A stretch of 64,000 bases of DNA from Acidimicrobiales bacterium (GCA_014239855.1 JAAZXY010000001.1:1-64000); one strand, 5' to 3'; counted from the first letter of the stretch, positions 6,657 through 15,554 are shown. Translations and numbers: made by a program. Notes: generated by a model not told the origin, from the letters alone.

Positions 6657-7952
6657 TTACCGACGCACCGCCCGATCCACGTAGCGGGGCAGCCACACGG
6701 TGAACGTCGCGCCGTCGCCCGGGACGGACCGGACGGTGGCCCGCCCACCGTGACCCTCGGCGATCTGTCGGACAATGGCCAGACCCAGTCCTGATCGCCC
6801 CACTTCCCGGGCCGATGCCCGGTCACCGCGCCAGAATCGCTGGAAGACGTGTTCGAGGTGCTCGGTGGCGATTCCCGGCCCGTCATCGACCACCGATACC
6901 CACACCAGGTCGTCATCGCCCCCGGTGGCCACCCGAACTTCCCCGCCGTGGTCCGAGACCCGGATGGCGTTGCTCAACAGGTTGGCCACCGCCCGTCGGA
7001 TGGCGGCCGCGTCGGCCAATACCTCGAGGCCCGATCGACGACCGAGTTCCAGCCCCACGTTCGCCCGACCGGCCGCCGCCCCGAAGTCCTCGACCGTCTC
7101 GCCCACCACCACGGCCAGGTCCAGTGGTTCGCGGGTGGCGTCGGGGCGCTCGTGGTGGGCGTACAGCAACAGGTCGTCGACCAGGACCGACATCCGTTCG
7201 GCAGCCCGCAGGGCGACCGCTCCGGCAGCGCGGAAATCCTCGGGGGCGGCCTCCGGGTCGGCCATGACGACGTCGAGGTTCGTCCGCAGCACGGCCAGCG
7301 GATTCCGGAGTTCGTGGGAGGCCTCGGCGACGAACCGTCGCTGGCCCTCGAAGGACTCGTCGAGTCGACCCAGCATCTCGTCGAAGGTGTCCGCCAGGTC
7401 CCGGAGTTCGTCCGACGGCCCACCCAGGTCGATTCGTCGCGACAGGTCGGTGGCGGTGATCTCGCGCGCCACCGCCGAGATCCGGCCGATGGGCCGCAGC
7501 ACCAGGCCGGCCACGTACCACCCGACCACCAGGCTCCCGAGGAACAGGCCGGCCAGCGCGGTGAACGAATAGGCCCGCAGACGCTCGAGGGCCCGTCGGT
7601 TGACCTCCTCCTCGAAGATGACCAGCCACGGTCGGACCGGTCGATCATCGGGGACCAGCGAAGCCGGCTTCTCGGCCACCCCTTCCACGGTGCCGTCCGC
7701 GGCCCCGTCCGCCAATTGCTCGAAACGGGCCAGACGCGACATGGGCTCGTCGGACAACGCCCTGGACAGGCCCAGATAGATGGCCCCGACCATCACGGCG
7801 GCCAGCACGAACAGGACGATCGAGTACAGCAGGGCCAGGCGGGTTCGCAGGCTGCCGAACCGGTCGGGCATCCGGTCGGCCAGACCGACCACCGGTCCGC
7901 TCACTGGATCGCTCACTGGATCGCTCACCGATTCGCTCGCCGGTCCGTTCAT
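6657..7952 (-). CDS. Sensor histidine kinase (OmpR-partner class)
   Basis: 431 aa. Two TM helices (about 37-60 and 129-150) flank a short extracytoplasmic sensor region of about 70 residues; HAMP domain (151-203); dimerisation box EASHELRNPLA with phospho-acceptor His213; ATPase domain with the N box (AVANLLSNAIR), DGPGIA and GRSGLGLAI. The start overlaps the response regulator stop by four bases, so the pair is translationally coupled. The N-terminus carries Ser-Asp-Pro-Val tetrapeptide repeats encoded by 12-bp tandem DNA units. Position next to HtrA suggests an envelope-stress or cell-surface role, but the signal cannot be read from the sequence. Confidence 0.95.
   Translation of the reverse strand: MNGPASESVSDPVSDPVSGPVVGLADRMPDRFGSLRTRLALLYSIVLFVLAAVMVGAIYLGLSRALSDEPMSRLARFEQLADGAADGTVEGVAEKPASLVPDDRPVRPWLVIFEEEVNRRALERLRAYSFTALAGLFLGSLVVGWYVAGLVLRPIGRISAVAREITATDLSRRIDLGGPSDELRDLADTFDEMLGRLDESFEGQRRFVAEASHELRNPLAVLRTNLDVVMADPEAAPEDFRAAGAVALRAAERMSVLVDDLLLYAHHERPDATREPLDLAVVVGETVEDFGAAAGRANVGLELGRRSGLEVLADAAAIRRAVANLLSNAIRVSDHGGEVRVATGGDDDLVWVSVVDDGPGIATEHLEHVFQRFWRGDRASAREVGRSGLGLAIVRQIAEGHGGRATVRSVPGDGATFTVWLPRYVDRAVRR
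7898..7952. repeat. 12-bp tandem repeat at the kinase N-terminus
   Basis: About 4.5 units of a 12-bp repeat based on CGCTCACTGGAT (plus-strand reading). The first two copies are identical. They code for the SESVSDPVSDPVSGP stretch of the kinase. Confidence 0.75.
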
Positions 7953-8653
7953 TGGTCGGACCCGTCCCCGGCACCCGGATCGAACAGCCGGTAGCCCGAG
8001 CCCACCACCGTCTCCAGCGCCGGCTCCTCGTCATCCACGGTCAGCTTGCGTCGCAGGGTGCCGACGGTGACCCGCACCGTGTTGGTGAACGGGTCGGCGT
8101 GCTCGTCCCACACGTGGTCCAGGAGTTGCTCCTGGGAAATGACCTCGCCCGGTCGGGTCATGAAGTACCGCAGTACGGCGAACTCCTTGGCCGTCAGGGC
8201 AAGGTCCCGGTCGCCACGGCTGGCGTGGTGTCGTGCCGTGTCGACGACCACGTCGCCCACCTCCAGCACGGCACCCGATCGGCCGGGATCACGTCGCAGC
8301 AGTGACCGGATCCGCGCCGAGAGCTCGTCGAAGGCGAACGGCTTGACCAGGTAGTCGTCGGCGCCCACGTCGAGGCCCCGGATGCGGTCCTCCAAGGTGT
8401 CGCGGGCGGTCAGCATGAGAATCCGAGGAACCACCTCACCGGGTGGCTCGGCCCTCAGGCGTTCACAGACCTCCAGCCCGTCGATACCCGGCATCGTCAG
8501 GTCGAGGCAGATCAGGTCGTACGGCGTCCAGGAGGCCTTGGCCAGGGCCTCCTCACCGTTGTCGGCCGTGTCCACCGCATAACCCTCACGGCGGAGACCA
8601 CGGGACAGGGCGTCGAGCAGGTCGGCCTCGTCATCGACCACGAGGATGCGCAC
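7949..8653 (-). CDS. OmpR/PhoB-family response regulator
   Basis: 234 aa. Receiver domain with acidic pocket VVDDEAD (residues 5-11), phospho-acceptor Asp51 (CLDLTMPG) and the conserved Lys in YLVKPF; C-terminal winged-helix DNA-binding domain with the TAKEFAVLRYFM and VRVTVGTLRRKL motifs. First gene of the two-component operon. GTG start with TACCGT 7 bases upstream (leaderless pattern). Related to the MprA/TcrA regulators of actinobacteria; the exact orthologue was not determined. Possible targets include the htrA gene downstream of the kinase. Confidence 0.96.
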   Translation of the reverse strand: MRILVVDDEADLLDALSRGLRREGYAVDTADNGEEALAKASWTPYDLICLDLTMPGIDGLEVCERLRAEPPGEVVPRILMLTARDTLEDRIRGLDVGADDYLVKPFAFDELSARIRSLLRRDPGRSGAVLEVGDVVVDTARHHASRGDRDLALTAKEFAVLRYFMTRPGEVISQEQLLDHVWDEHADPFTNTVRVTVGTLRRKLTVDDEEPALETVVGSGYRLFDPGAGDGSDQ

Positions 8654-8660
8654 GCCGACG

Positions 8661-8666
8661 ACGGTA
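8661..8666 (-). promoter_or_regulatory. Candidate leaderless -10 for the two-component operon
   Basis: TACCGT on the minus strand, 7 bases before the GTG at 8653. Confidence 0.55.
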
Positions 8667-8716
8667 CTCCGGCACCCACCCCACCGACCCGCGGGAAGCA
8701 GGCAGCAGGCTGCCAG

Positions 8717-11700
8717 TCAGCCGTTGGTGAGCACGCCGAGGCGTTCGGCCACCCGGGCCGCCTCGACCCGTTCGCTGACCACCTTGGACGAGCCACCGGG
8801 AGCCATGGACACCCCGTAGAGGCAGTCGGCGGCTTCCATGGTCCGCTTCTGATGGCTCACGATCACCAGCTGGGCATCGTCGCGGAACTGGTCGACCAGA
8901 CCGAGGAAGCGGTGCAGGTTGACATCGTCGAGCGCCGCCTCGACCTCGTCCATCACGTAGAAGGGCGACGGCCGGCTGCGGAACACCGCGAACAGGAAGG
9001 CCAGCGCGGTCAACGACCGCTCTCCACCCGACAGCAGGGAGAGCTTCTTGACGTTCTTGCCCGACGGGCGGGCCTCGACCTCCAGACCGGTCTCCAGGAG
9101 GTCGTCGGGGTTGGTGAGGCGCAGTCGACCCTGACCGCCCGGGAACAGCGACTCGAACAGGTCGGTGAAGTGGGTGGACACCTCGGCGAAGGCCGCGGCG
9201 AACACCGAGACGATCTCCTCGTCCACCGAGCGGATGACCTTGCGAAGCTCCTTGCGGGTGGACCGGATGTCGTCCAACTGCTCCTGGAGGAACTCGTGTC
9301 GCTCCTTCAGGGAATCGAACTCGGTCAGGGCCAGTGGGTTGATGGGACCCATGAGCTTGAGCTCCCGCTCCAACTCGGCGATCCGGGCGGCGGCCAGCAC
9401 CCCATCGGGCAGCACCGGGCTGGGTGCCTCCATGGCCGCCTCGGGCTCCCGGTCGAACTCGGTACGGATGGTGGCCGTCACGTTCTCGATCCGCATCCGG
9501 GTCTCGGCCCGCTCGATCTCCAGTCGGGACTGGCGGTCCCTCGTCTCGCGCAGGGCCGTCTCCGACTCGGTGCGCTGCCTGCGGAGGCCGTCGAGACGAG
9601 CCGCCACGGCCCGGACACGCTCGGACTGCTGGCGACGGTGCTCCCGCAGCACCTGGAGCCGGGCGTCGACCACGGCCATCCGGACGTCGATGGACTCGAC
9701 CAGTCGACGGGTCGCTGATTCCCGACCGACGAGGTCGTCCCGCTGGGCCGCGGCGGCCGCCCGCTCGTCGGAGAGCTGTTCGAGGCGGGCCCGCAACTCC
9801 ACGACACGGGATCCCACCACGGTGCGCCGACCCGTCACCTCGGCGACGCGGACGTCGTGCCCGGTACGTGATGCGCCAACGGTGGCCGATCGTTCCTCGA
9901 GCGAAGCCCGGGCGGCGTTCATGCGTCGACCGGCCTCCACCGAGGCCTCTTCGTCGGCTTCCAGAGTGGGCAGTCGGTCGTCCAGTTCGGCCACCCGACG
10001 TCCATCGTCGCTCAGGCGTTGTTCCAGTTCGCCGATGCGGGTCCGCAGTCCCTCGGACTCGGTGCTGAGGTCACGGCGTTCCACCTGGAGGCGTTGCAAC
10101 GCCTCGGTCGACGCGGTGAATCGACCGTCGTGCTCATCGAGGGACCGGTTGTGGCGGGCCACCTCATCGTCAGCCGCCGCGGTGCCCTGCTCGGCCTGAT
10201 CGAACGCCGCCGCTGCATCCACCTGTTCGGATCCGGCGGCGGCCAGTCGGGCCTCGGCCTCAGCGAGCGCTGCGCCGGTGGCCCCTCGGCCATCGCCGCC
10301 GACCCGCCAGCCCGACGGGCCGAACCGGTCGCCCGAGGCGGTCACCAGGACGGCCTCGGGGTGACGCAGCGCCAGGTCCACGACCTCGGTCAAAGGAGCG
10401 TCGACCAGCACGGCATGGCCCAGGAGTCGATCCAGCAGCCCGTCCACACCATCGATCGCGTCGGCCACGTCCACCCGGGCCCGTACGTGGGGACGAACCG
10501 GCGAGCCCACCATCGGGGCCGACCGTCCGGTGGCCCCGGCGCCCAGGGCGAGGACGGCCGCCGAGAGGCGACCCTCCTCCAGTGCGGCCAGCGCGGCCCG
10601 GGCGTGGTCGGGACCACGAACCACCACGGCGTCGAGCGCCGAGCCGGCGGCCGCCTCGAAGGCCGCCTCGAATCCCTCGTCGACCTCCACCAGATCGAGC
10701 AGCGTGCCCAGCACCCCGTCGATGCCGGCCAGGTGTTCGGCTCCGGCCCGGGACCGGGCTTCGTCCAGGGCCAGGGCCAGGGCGTCCACGCTCGCCGATG
10801 CGGTCCGCACCTCAGCTTCGGCGGCCATCACGCGCTCCCACGCGGCGTTTCGTCGCACCGCGGCCTGATGGGCCCGACCTTCGGCGGCGGTCGCCTCGGC
10901 GACCAGCGGCTCCTCGGCCGTCTCGCCCACCGACAGGTCGGCCCGCAGGCGATCGGCCTCCCCGTCGAGCCGGGACGACGCTTCGTCCAGCGCAGCCAGT
11001 CGATCGGCCAGCCGGTTCCGTTCGGTCTCCGCCTGGGCCACCGACGCCCGCAGAACCCCCAACTCGCCCCGGGCCTCGGCCGCGTGGCCGCCGAGCGCCG
11101 GGATTCCCTCGGACCAGTCCATCTCGAAGGCCGCCCGGTCGGCCACCAGTTCAGTCTCGGCCAGGGCCAGCCGTTCCGCCTCGGGGGCCAACTCCTCGGC
11201 TTCGGCGTCCAGCCGGGTCATCTCGGCTTCCGACCGTTCCAACTCGGCTTCGAGGCCCACCACGACCTGTTGCGAAATGAGCGCCGAGCGGTCGCGCTCC
11301 AGCCCCCGCAACCGTTCGACCAACACCCCCCGGATGCCACGGCCCCGCTCGCGCAACGCCTCGAGTCGAACCAGTCGGTCGCCGAGATCGTCGCCGCCCC
11401 GGGCCGCCAGTTCGGCCTCGGCGGCCACCACCTCGGCGTCGAAGCGGGCCAGGGACGCGTTGTGGGTGGACTCCGCGGCAGCCAGCGTCGAGCGGTTCTC
11501 GGCCTCGTCCCGGGCCCGGGTGCGGAGGCCGGCCAGCTCACGCCCCGCCCGATGGAGGCGCAGCGCCATGAGCTCGTCGAGCAGGTCGCCGTGACGACGG
11601 GCCGCGTCGGCCTGACGCTCGAGCGGACGCAGTTGGCGTCGAACCTCACGCAACAGATCTGAGAGCCGGTCGAGGTTGGCCTCGGTGGAACGCAGCCGAC

Positions 11701-12235
11701 GCTGGGCCTTCTCCTTGCGGCGTCGGTACTTCAGGATTCCCGCGGCGTCCTCGATGATGCTGCGCCGGTCCTCGGGGCGGGCGTTGAGTACCGCATCGAT
11801 CTGGCCCTGCGAGATGATGACGTGCTGCTGGCGGCCGACGCCGACGTCGGACAGCAACTCCTGGATGTCGAGCAGCCGGCACGGCGCACCGTTCATCGAG
11901 TACTCGCTGTCGCCGCTTCGAAACAGCGTGCGGGTGATGGTGACCTCGTTGAACTCCACCGGCAACTGGCCCGATGAGTTGTCGATGGTCAGCGAGACCT
12001 CGGCCCGTCCGAGGGCGGCCCGTGTGGAGGTGCCGGCGAAGATCACGTCGTCCATCTTCTGGGACCGGACGGCGCTCGGCGCCTGGGCTCCCAGCACCCA
12101 CGCGATGGCGTCCACCACGTTGGACTTGCCGCTCCCGTTGGGGCCGACCACCACGGTCACCCCGGGCTCCATGTCGAGGACCGACGAGTCGGCGAACGAC
12201 TTGAATCCCTTGATGGTCAGACGCTTCAGGAACAC
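8717..12235 (-). CDS. smc: Chromosome condensation ATPase SMC
   Basis: 1172 aa, the usual size. N-terminal ATPase half with Walker A GPNGSGKS (31-38), long coiled coil rich in Glu/Arg/Ala, hinge at about 500-640 (GVLGTLLDLVEVDEGFEAA onward), second coiled coil, and C-terminal head with signature LSGGERSLTALAF and Walker B FYVMDEVEAALDD. Works with ScpA/ScpB (not in this window) to organise the origin region. GTG start at 12235. A 29-codon open frame with its own leaderless-type -10 precedes and overlaps this start. Neighbours fpg-like, rnc and ftsY are the standard actinobacterial setting. Confidence 0.97.
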   Translation of the reverse strand: MFLKRLTIKGFKSFADSSVLDMEPGVTVVVGPNGSGKSNVVDAIAWVLGAQAPSAVRSQKMDDVIFAGTSTRAALGRAEVSLTIDNSSGQLPVEFNEVTITRTLFRSGDSEYSMNGAPCRLLDIQELLSDVGVGRQQHVIISQGQIDAVLNARPEDRRSIIEDAAGILKYRRRKEKAQRRLRSTEANLDRLSDLLREVRRQLRPLERQADAARRHGDLLDELMALRLHRAGRELAGLRTRARDEAENRSTLAAAESTHNASLARFDAEVVAAEAELAARGGDDLGDRLVRLEALRERGRGIRGVLVERLRGLERDRSALISQQVVVGLEAELERSEAEMTRLDAEAEELAPEAERLALAETELVADRAAFEMDWSEGIPALGGHAAEARGELGVLRASVAQAETERNRLADRLAALDEASSRLDGEADRLRADLSVGETAEEPLVAEATAAEGRAHQAAVRRNAAWERVMAAEAEVRTASASVDALALALDEARSRAGAEHLAGIDGVLGTLLDLVEVDEGFEAAFEAAAGSALDAVVVRGPDHARAALAALEEGRLSAAVLALGAGATGRSAPMVGSPVRPHVRARVDVADAIDGVDGLLDRLLGHAVLVDAPLTEVVDLALRHPEAVLVTASGDRFGPSGWRVGGDGRGATGAALAEAEARLAAAGSEQVDAAAAFDQAEQGTAAADDEVARHNRSLDEHDGRFTASTEALQRLQVERRDLSTESEGLRTRIGELEQRLSDDGRRVAELDDRLPTLEADEEASVEAGRRMNAARASLEERSATVGASRTGHDVRVAEVTGRRTVVGSRVVELRARLEQLSDERAAAAAQRDDLVGRESATRRLVESIDVRMAVVDARLQVLREHRRQQSERVRAVAARLDGLRRQRTESETALRETRDRQSRLEIERAETRMRIENVTATIRTEFDREPEAAMEAPSPVLPDGVLAAARIAELERELKLMGPINPLALTEFDSLKERHEFLQEQLDDIRSTRKELRKVIRSVDEEIVSVFAAAFAEVSTHFTDLFESLFPGGQGRLRLTNPDDLLETGLEVEARPSGKNVKKLSLLSGGERSLTALAFLFAVFRSRPSPFYVMDEVEAALDDVNLHRFLGLVDQFRDDAQLVIVSHQKRTMEAADCLYGVSMAPGGSSKVVSERVEAARVAERLGVLTNG

Positions 12236-12315
12236 GCGCCGCCACCGATCCGGGTCATCCGGGTCGCTTGAACACGTCCCGCTCCGCCGGGAATCACACC
12301 CGTGTCATTCGCCAT
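12226..12315 (-). CDS. Possible 29-aa leader peptide overlapping smc
   Basis: The frame MANDTGVIPGGAGRVQATRM... starts at an ATG 6 bases after TAGGGT (12322-12327) and ends in TGA at 12226, ten bases inside smc. The smc GTG at 12235 has no Shine-Dalgarno of its own, so smc may be translated by coupling to this frame. No homology is recognised. It could equally be only the 5' leader of smc. Supported by position and promoter pattern only. Confidence 0.3.
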   Translation of the reverse strand: MANDTGVIPGGAGRVQATRMTRIGGGACS

Positions 12316-12321
12316 CACGCC

Positions 12322-12327
12322 ACCCTA
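12322..12327 (-). promoter_or_regulatory. Candidate -10 for smc
   Basis: TAGGGT on the minus strand, 6 bases before the leader ATG at 12315 and 87 bases before the smc GTG. Confidence 0.45.
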
Positions 12328-12372
12328 GGCGCGCGTCGGGCCGCGCGGTCACGCGCCTCTCCCCTTCCCACT

Positions 12373-12392
12373 GGGCCCTCCCGACCGGGCCC
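12373..12392 (-). terminator. Hairpin between the fpg-like gene and smc
   Basis: GGGCCC (12373-12378) and GGGCCC (12387-12392) pair across an 8-base loop, about 38 bases after the fpg-like stop. There is no T-run. Four GGTCAG words cluster between it and the stop codon (about 12397-12427). Confidence 0.4.
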
Positions 12393-12429
12393 TGATGCGG
12401 GTCAGGTCAGCGGGTCAGCCGGTCAGACC

Positions 12430-13272
12430 TCAGACCTGCGTTTCGCAGTAGTAGGTCCAGCCGCCCTTGTACTTGATCCGCTGGATGGGCGTCCGGTTCC
12501 GGTCGCTGAGCGCTCCGGCTCGGGCGTACACCGCCAGATGGTCGCCGTAGACGCCCGGCTCGCCGTACACGTCACGGAACGGGCGTTCCTCGATGTTGGT
12601 TCCCCGGTACTTGATGGCGTCGTTGATCACCTGGATGAGCGCACCGTGGAGCCGCCGGACCTCCTGGTGGGAGAGGTCGTCCGACATCCGGTCGTGTCGG
12701 AGACCGGCATGGAACAGGATCTCGTCGGAGTAGACGTCGCCCACGCCGACCACGATCGAGGCATCACAGAGCAGGTCCTTCAGCGGCATGTGCCGGGCCA
12801 GCACCTGACCACCGAACGTGGTCCACGGGATCATCTCGCCGGCCGGGTCCATGCCGCCGGCTGCCACCTCGGGGAACTCGGCCACCAACTCGTCGCCAGC
12901 GATCACGCACACCTCCGAGCCGCCCACGGGATCGACCAGACGAACGTGTCCGCCCACCGTGAAGGTGCCGGTGAGCTCGGTGCCCGGCTCGACGGCGTCA
13001 CGGGCCGAGTTGCGTCGCATCTGCGCCCCCGGGCCGAGCTTGATGACCAGCAACTGCCCATCGTCGAGCTCGGAGACCAGCAGGAGGCCCATGCGTCGGA
13101 CCGGGCCGAGCTTGCGACCCTCCAGACGGCTGGTGAACTGCTTGCGGTTGCGGTAACGGCCGAGGGTGGCCATCGACGCGGCCTCCACGGTCTTCAGCTT
13201 GCGTCCCGAGATCTCGCGATCGAGGGCGTAGCGGATGGTCTCCACCTCGGGCAGTTCGGTATCGATGGTCAT
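12430..13272 (-). CDS. Fpg/Nei-fold protein lacking the known catalytic residues
   Basis: 280 aa, full length for formamidopyrimidine-DNA glycosylase, with recognisable TELPEVETIR start, H2TH region (CDASIVVGVGDVYSDEILF, 169-187) and C-terminal hairpin. Compared by eye with E. coli Fpg, the key residues are changed: catalytic Pro2 is Thr5 (after a 4-residue extension MTID), Lys57 is Gly62, Asn168 is Asp179, and Arg258 is Gly271. The four zinc-finger cysteines are reduced to Cys276. The ATG overlaps the rnc stop (ATGA), which fixes the N-terminus. Synteny (rnc-fpg-smc) is that of authentic fpg. Probably a DNA-binding protein without glycosylase/lyase activity; a new activity cannot be excluded. 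Confidence 0.88.
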   Translation of the reverse strand: MTIDTELPEVETIRYALDREISGRKLKTVEAASMATLGRYRNRKQFTSRLEGRKLGPVRRMGLLLVSELDDGQLLVIKLGPGAQMRRNSARDAVEPGTELTGTFTVGGHVRLVDPVGGSEVCVIAGDELVAEFPEVAAGGMDPAGEMIPWTTFGGQVLARHMPLKDLLCDASIVVGVGDVYSDEILFHAGLRHDRMSDDLSHQEVRRLHGALIQVINDAIKYRGTNIEERPFRDVYGEPGVYGDHLAVYARAGALSDRNRTPIQRIKYKGGWTYYCETQV

Positions 13273-14084
13273 GAGGACTCCTGGGGGATCACGGGGCGGG
13301 ACGGGGGCGCAAGGGGTGCACCCACGGGAACGAGAACGGGACTGGACGATTCGAGGGACTGGATGGCGGCACAGGCCAGCAGGGCGGCGGCCTGTTCGGC
13401 CCGCTTCTTGGAGGTCCCGGTGGCCGGACCATGGCTCCGACCGGCCACCACGACCACCGCGTGGAACCGCTTGTCGTGGTCGGGGCCATCGTCGGTCACC
13501 TCGTAGCGCGGCGCCGGCTCGGATCGGCGGGCCACCAGTTCCTGGAGGCGGGTCTTGTGGTCATGGCCACCGGGTTCCACGGCAGACCGGTCGAGCAGGT
13601 CGGTGAAGAGGCGATCCACGAGCGTCCGTGCGGCGTCCAGACCGGCGTCGAGATGCACGGCTCCGATCACCGCCTCGAGGGCGTCGGCCAGGATCGACTC
13701 CTTGTCGGCCCCTCCGCTGGACAGCTCGCCGCGACCCAGACGCAGGGCGCTGCCCAGGCCGATGCCGCGGGCCGTGTCGGCCAGTGCCGGAGCGCTCACC
13801 ACCGAGGCCCGGATCTTGGCCAGTTGGCCCTCCGGGAGCTCCGGTCGGTCACCGAAGGTGCGCTCGGCGATCACCAGGCCGAGCACCGCGTCGCCGAGGA
13901 ACTCCAGCCGTTCGTTGGACACCCCCTCGTGCTCGGCACACCACGACCGGTGGGTCAGGGCGTCGACCAGTAGACCGGGGTCGGCGAACTGGTGTCCGAT
14001 GGCCGCGACCAGCGCGGACGAGTCGGGGGGCGGTGGGACCGGCGAGGGATCAGCCGAGGCGGGAGACGACATAGTCGACGGCAT
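13269..14084 (-). CDS. rnc: Ribonuclease III
   Basis: 271 aa. Endonuclease for double-stranded RNA that processes rRNA precursors. RNase III domain with signature NERLEFLGDAVLGLVIAE and the second acidic cluster ADALEAVIGAVHLDAG, both intact; double-stranded RNA-binding domain at the C-terminus (KTRLQELVARR to GTSKKRAEQAAALLA) followed by a 35-residue Pro/Ser-rich tail. The first 22 residues are Pro/Ser-rich and overlap acpP by 35 bases, so the true start could be the internal Met at residue 5. Coupled to the fpg-like gene downstream by a 4-base overlap. Confidence 0.96.
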   Translation of the reverse strand: MPSTMSSPASADPSPVPPPPDSSALVAAIGHQFADPGLLVDALTHRSWCAEHEGVSNERLEFLGDAVLGLVIAERTFGDRPELPEGQLAKIRASVVSAPALADTARGIGLGSALRLGRGELSSGGADKESILADALEAVIGAVHLDAGLDAARTLVDRLFTDLLDRSAVEPGGHDHKTRLQELVARRSEPAPRYEVTDDGPDHDKRFHAVVVVAGRSHGPATGTSKKRAEQAAALLACAAIQSLESSSPVLVPVGAPLAPPSRPVIPQESS

Positions 14085-14340
14085 CGCGGACCGTACGAAG
14101 GTCCTCGAGGTCGTCGTCCTCTATCCGGAAGCCGACAGAACGCTCGCTGAACTCCTCCTCGATGGCCTCCACCAACTCGATGAGGGCGAGTGAGTCGGCA
14201 TCGAGGTCGTCAGCGAACGAGGCGCCCTCGGCGATCTCGGTCGGCTCGATCTCCAGGATGTCGGCCAGACGGTCCCGAACCAGTTCGAGGACCTCGTCGC
14301 GCCCGATCGGGGCACCCTCCACGTGGGTTTCTGCAGGCAC
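14050..14340 (-). CDS. acpP: Acyl carrier protein
   Basis: 96 aa. Carrier for fatty-acid intermediates, with the phosphopantetheine attachment site DLDADSLAL (Ser50). Acidic helical protein as expected; about 15 residues longer than E. coli ACP at the N-terminus. GTG start with a clear AGGAG 5 bases upstream. Between plsX and rnc, as in Firmicutes and many actinobacteria, linking phospholipid synthesis to this cluster. The 184-base gap upstream contains an AT-richer segment with TAGGCT (14424-14429, minus) that could be its promoter. Confidence 0.95.
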   Translation of the reverse strand: MPAETHVEGAPIGRDEVLELVRDRLADILEIEPTEIAEGASFADDLDADSLALIELVEAIEEEFSERSVGFRIEDDDLEDLRTVRDAVDYVVSRLG

Positions 14341-14423
14341 GTCGGCTCCTGTCGATGATGGCCGGCTCCGGGTCTCCGGAATCGGTCGCCGGACCGCCGA
14401 ACGGCTTCCCGGGCAGTGAACGA

Positions 14424-14429
14424 GCCTAC
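14424..14429 (-). promoter_or_regulatory. Candidate -10 for acpP
   Basis: TAGGCT on the minus strand, 84 bases upstream of the acpP GTG, in the plsX-acpP gap. acpP has its own Shine-Dalgarno, so this would be a leadered transcript. Confidence 0.3.
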
Positions 14430-14524
14430 CGGTTTCGATATCCGGTTCGGGAGTAGCCGTCAGGGACTGAGAGTCACCAACAGCCCCGATTCGAGGTGTC
14501 CGGCCGGATCCCGACGCTCGGACC

Positions 14525-15499
14525 TCAGGAAGCGACGGCGGTGGTGATGTGGCCGACCACGTCGGCCCGCACCATCTCCGATGCCACGCCGATGGCGTTG
14601 CGCATGGCCATGGCGTTGGTCGAGCCGTGGCTGATGATGCACACGCCCTTCACCCCCAGGAGCATGGCGCCGCCGTAGGTGTCGGGATGGAACTCCCGGT
14701 ACAGGCCATCGAGCTCGGGGGCCAGCACGTCGGCGGCCTCCAGGGCTTCCGGGCGACCGGCCATGGCCGTGAGCAGGGCGGTCAACAGGGCCTTCAGCGC
14801 CCCTTCGGCGGTCTTCAACGCCACGTTCCCGGTGAACCCGTCGGTAACGATCACGTCGACCGCATCGGTCATGAGGTCGCGGCCCTCGACGTTGCCGATG
14901 AACTCGGCGTCCCGGAGTGTGGCGGCCTCGAGGGCGGCATACGCCTCCTTGACGAACGGGCTGCCCTTTCCGGGCTCCTCGCCGATCGACAGCAGGGCCA
15001 CCCGGGGTTCGGCGATGCCCAGTCGGTGGTGGGCGAACACCGCCCCCATCTGACCGAACTGGACCAACCACTCGGGCTGGCATTCGGCGTTGGCGCCCGA
15101 ATCGAGCATGACGGTCGGCGTGGAGCCGGGAGTGGGGATCAACGTGGCGATGGCCGGCCGGGCCACGCCGGAGATGCGGCCCATGCGGAGCAGGGCGCTG
15201 GCCATCGTGGCGCCCGTATTGCCGGCGCTGACCATGGCCGAGGCCCGCCCATCGCGCACCGCCTCGGCGGCACGGACCAGCGACGAGTCCTTCATCCGCC
15301 GGACGCTGGAACCGGGTTCGGCGTCCATGGCGATGACCTCGGAGGCCTCGATCACCTCCAGGTCACCGGTGTCACCGAGTTCTTCGGGTCGCCCCACCAG
15401 GACGACGGGAATGCCGTCGTCTGCGGCGGTGCGCGCTCCGGCCACGATCGCTGACGGGGCGTGATCGCCCCCCATGGCATCAACGGCGATGGGAAGCAT
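14525..15499 (-). CDS. plsX: Phosphate acyltransferase PlsX
   Basis: 324 aa. Converts acyl-ACP and phosphate to acyl-phosphate, the donor for PlsY in phospholipid synthesis; peripheral membrane protein. Family start PIAVDAMGGDHAP (3-15), ASAMVSAGNTGATMA, LDSGANAECQPEWLVQFGQMG and DGFTGNVALKTAEG are all present. Ends just before acpP and follows rpmF, the order rpmF-plsX-acpP being widespread. No separate promoter was seen; likely read from rpmF. Confidence 0.97.
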   Translation of the reverse strand: MLPIAVDAMGGDHAPSAIVAGARTAADDGIPVVLVGRPEELGDTGDLEVIEASEVIAMDAEPGSSVRRMKDSSLVRAAEAVRDGRASAMVSAGNTGATMASALLRMGRISGVARPAIATLIPTPGSTPTVMLDSGANAECQPEWLVQFGQMGAVFAHHRLGIAEPRVALLSIGEEPGKGSPFVKEAYAALEAATLRDAEFIGNVEGRDLMTDAVDVIVTDGFTGNVALKTAEGALKALLTALLTAMAGRPEALEAADVLAPELDGLYREFHPDTYGGAMLLGVKGVCIISHGSTNAMAMRNAIGVASEMVRADVVGHITTAVAS

Positions 15500-15554
15500 G
15501 ACTGAGGGGGTGACGACTCAGCGGTTCAGCCGAGGCAGGTCACCGAAACGTCGA

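Noticed and set aside
10019..11662. 547-codon plus-strand frame
   Set aside because: Antisense shadow of smc; high GC leaves long open frames on the opposite strand.
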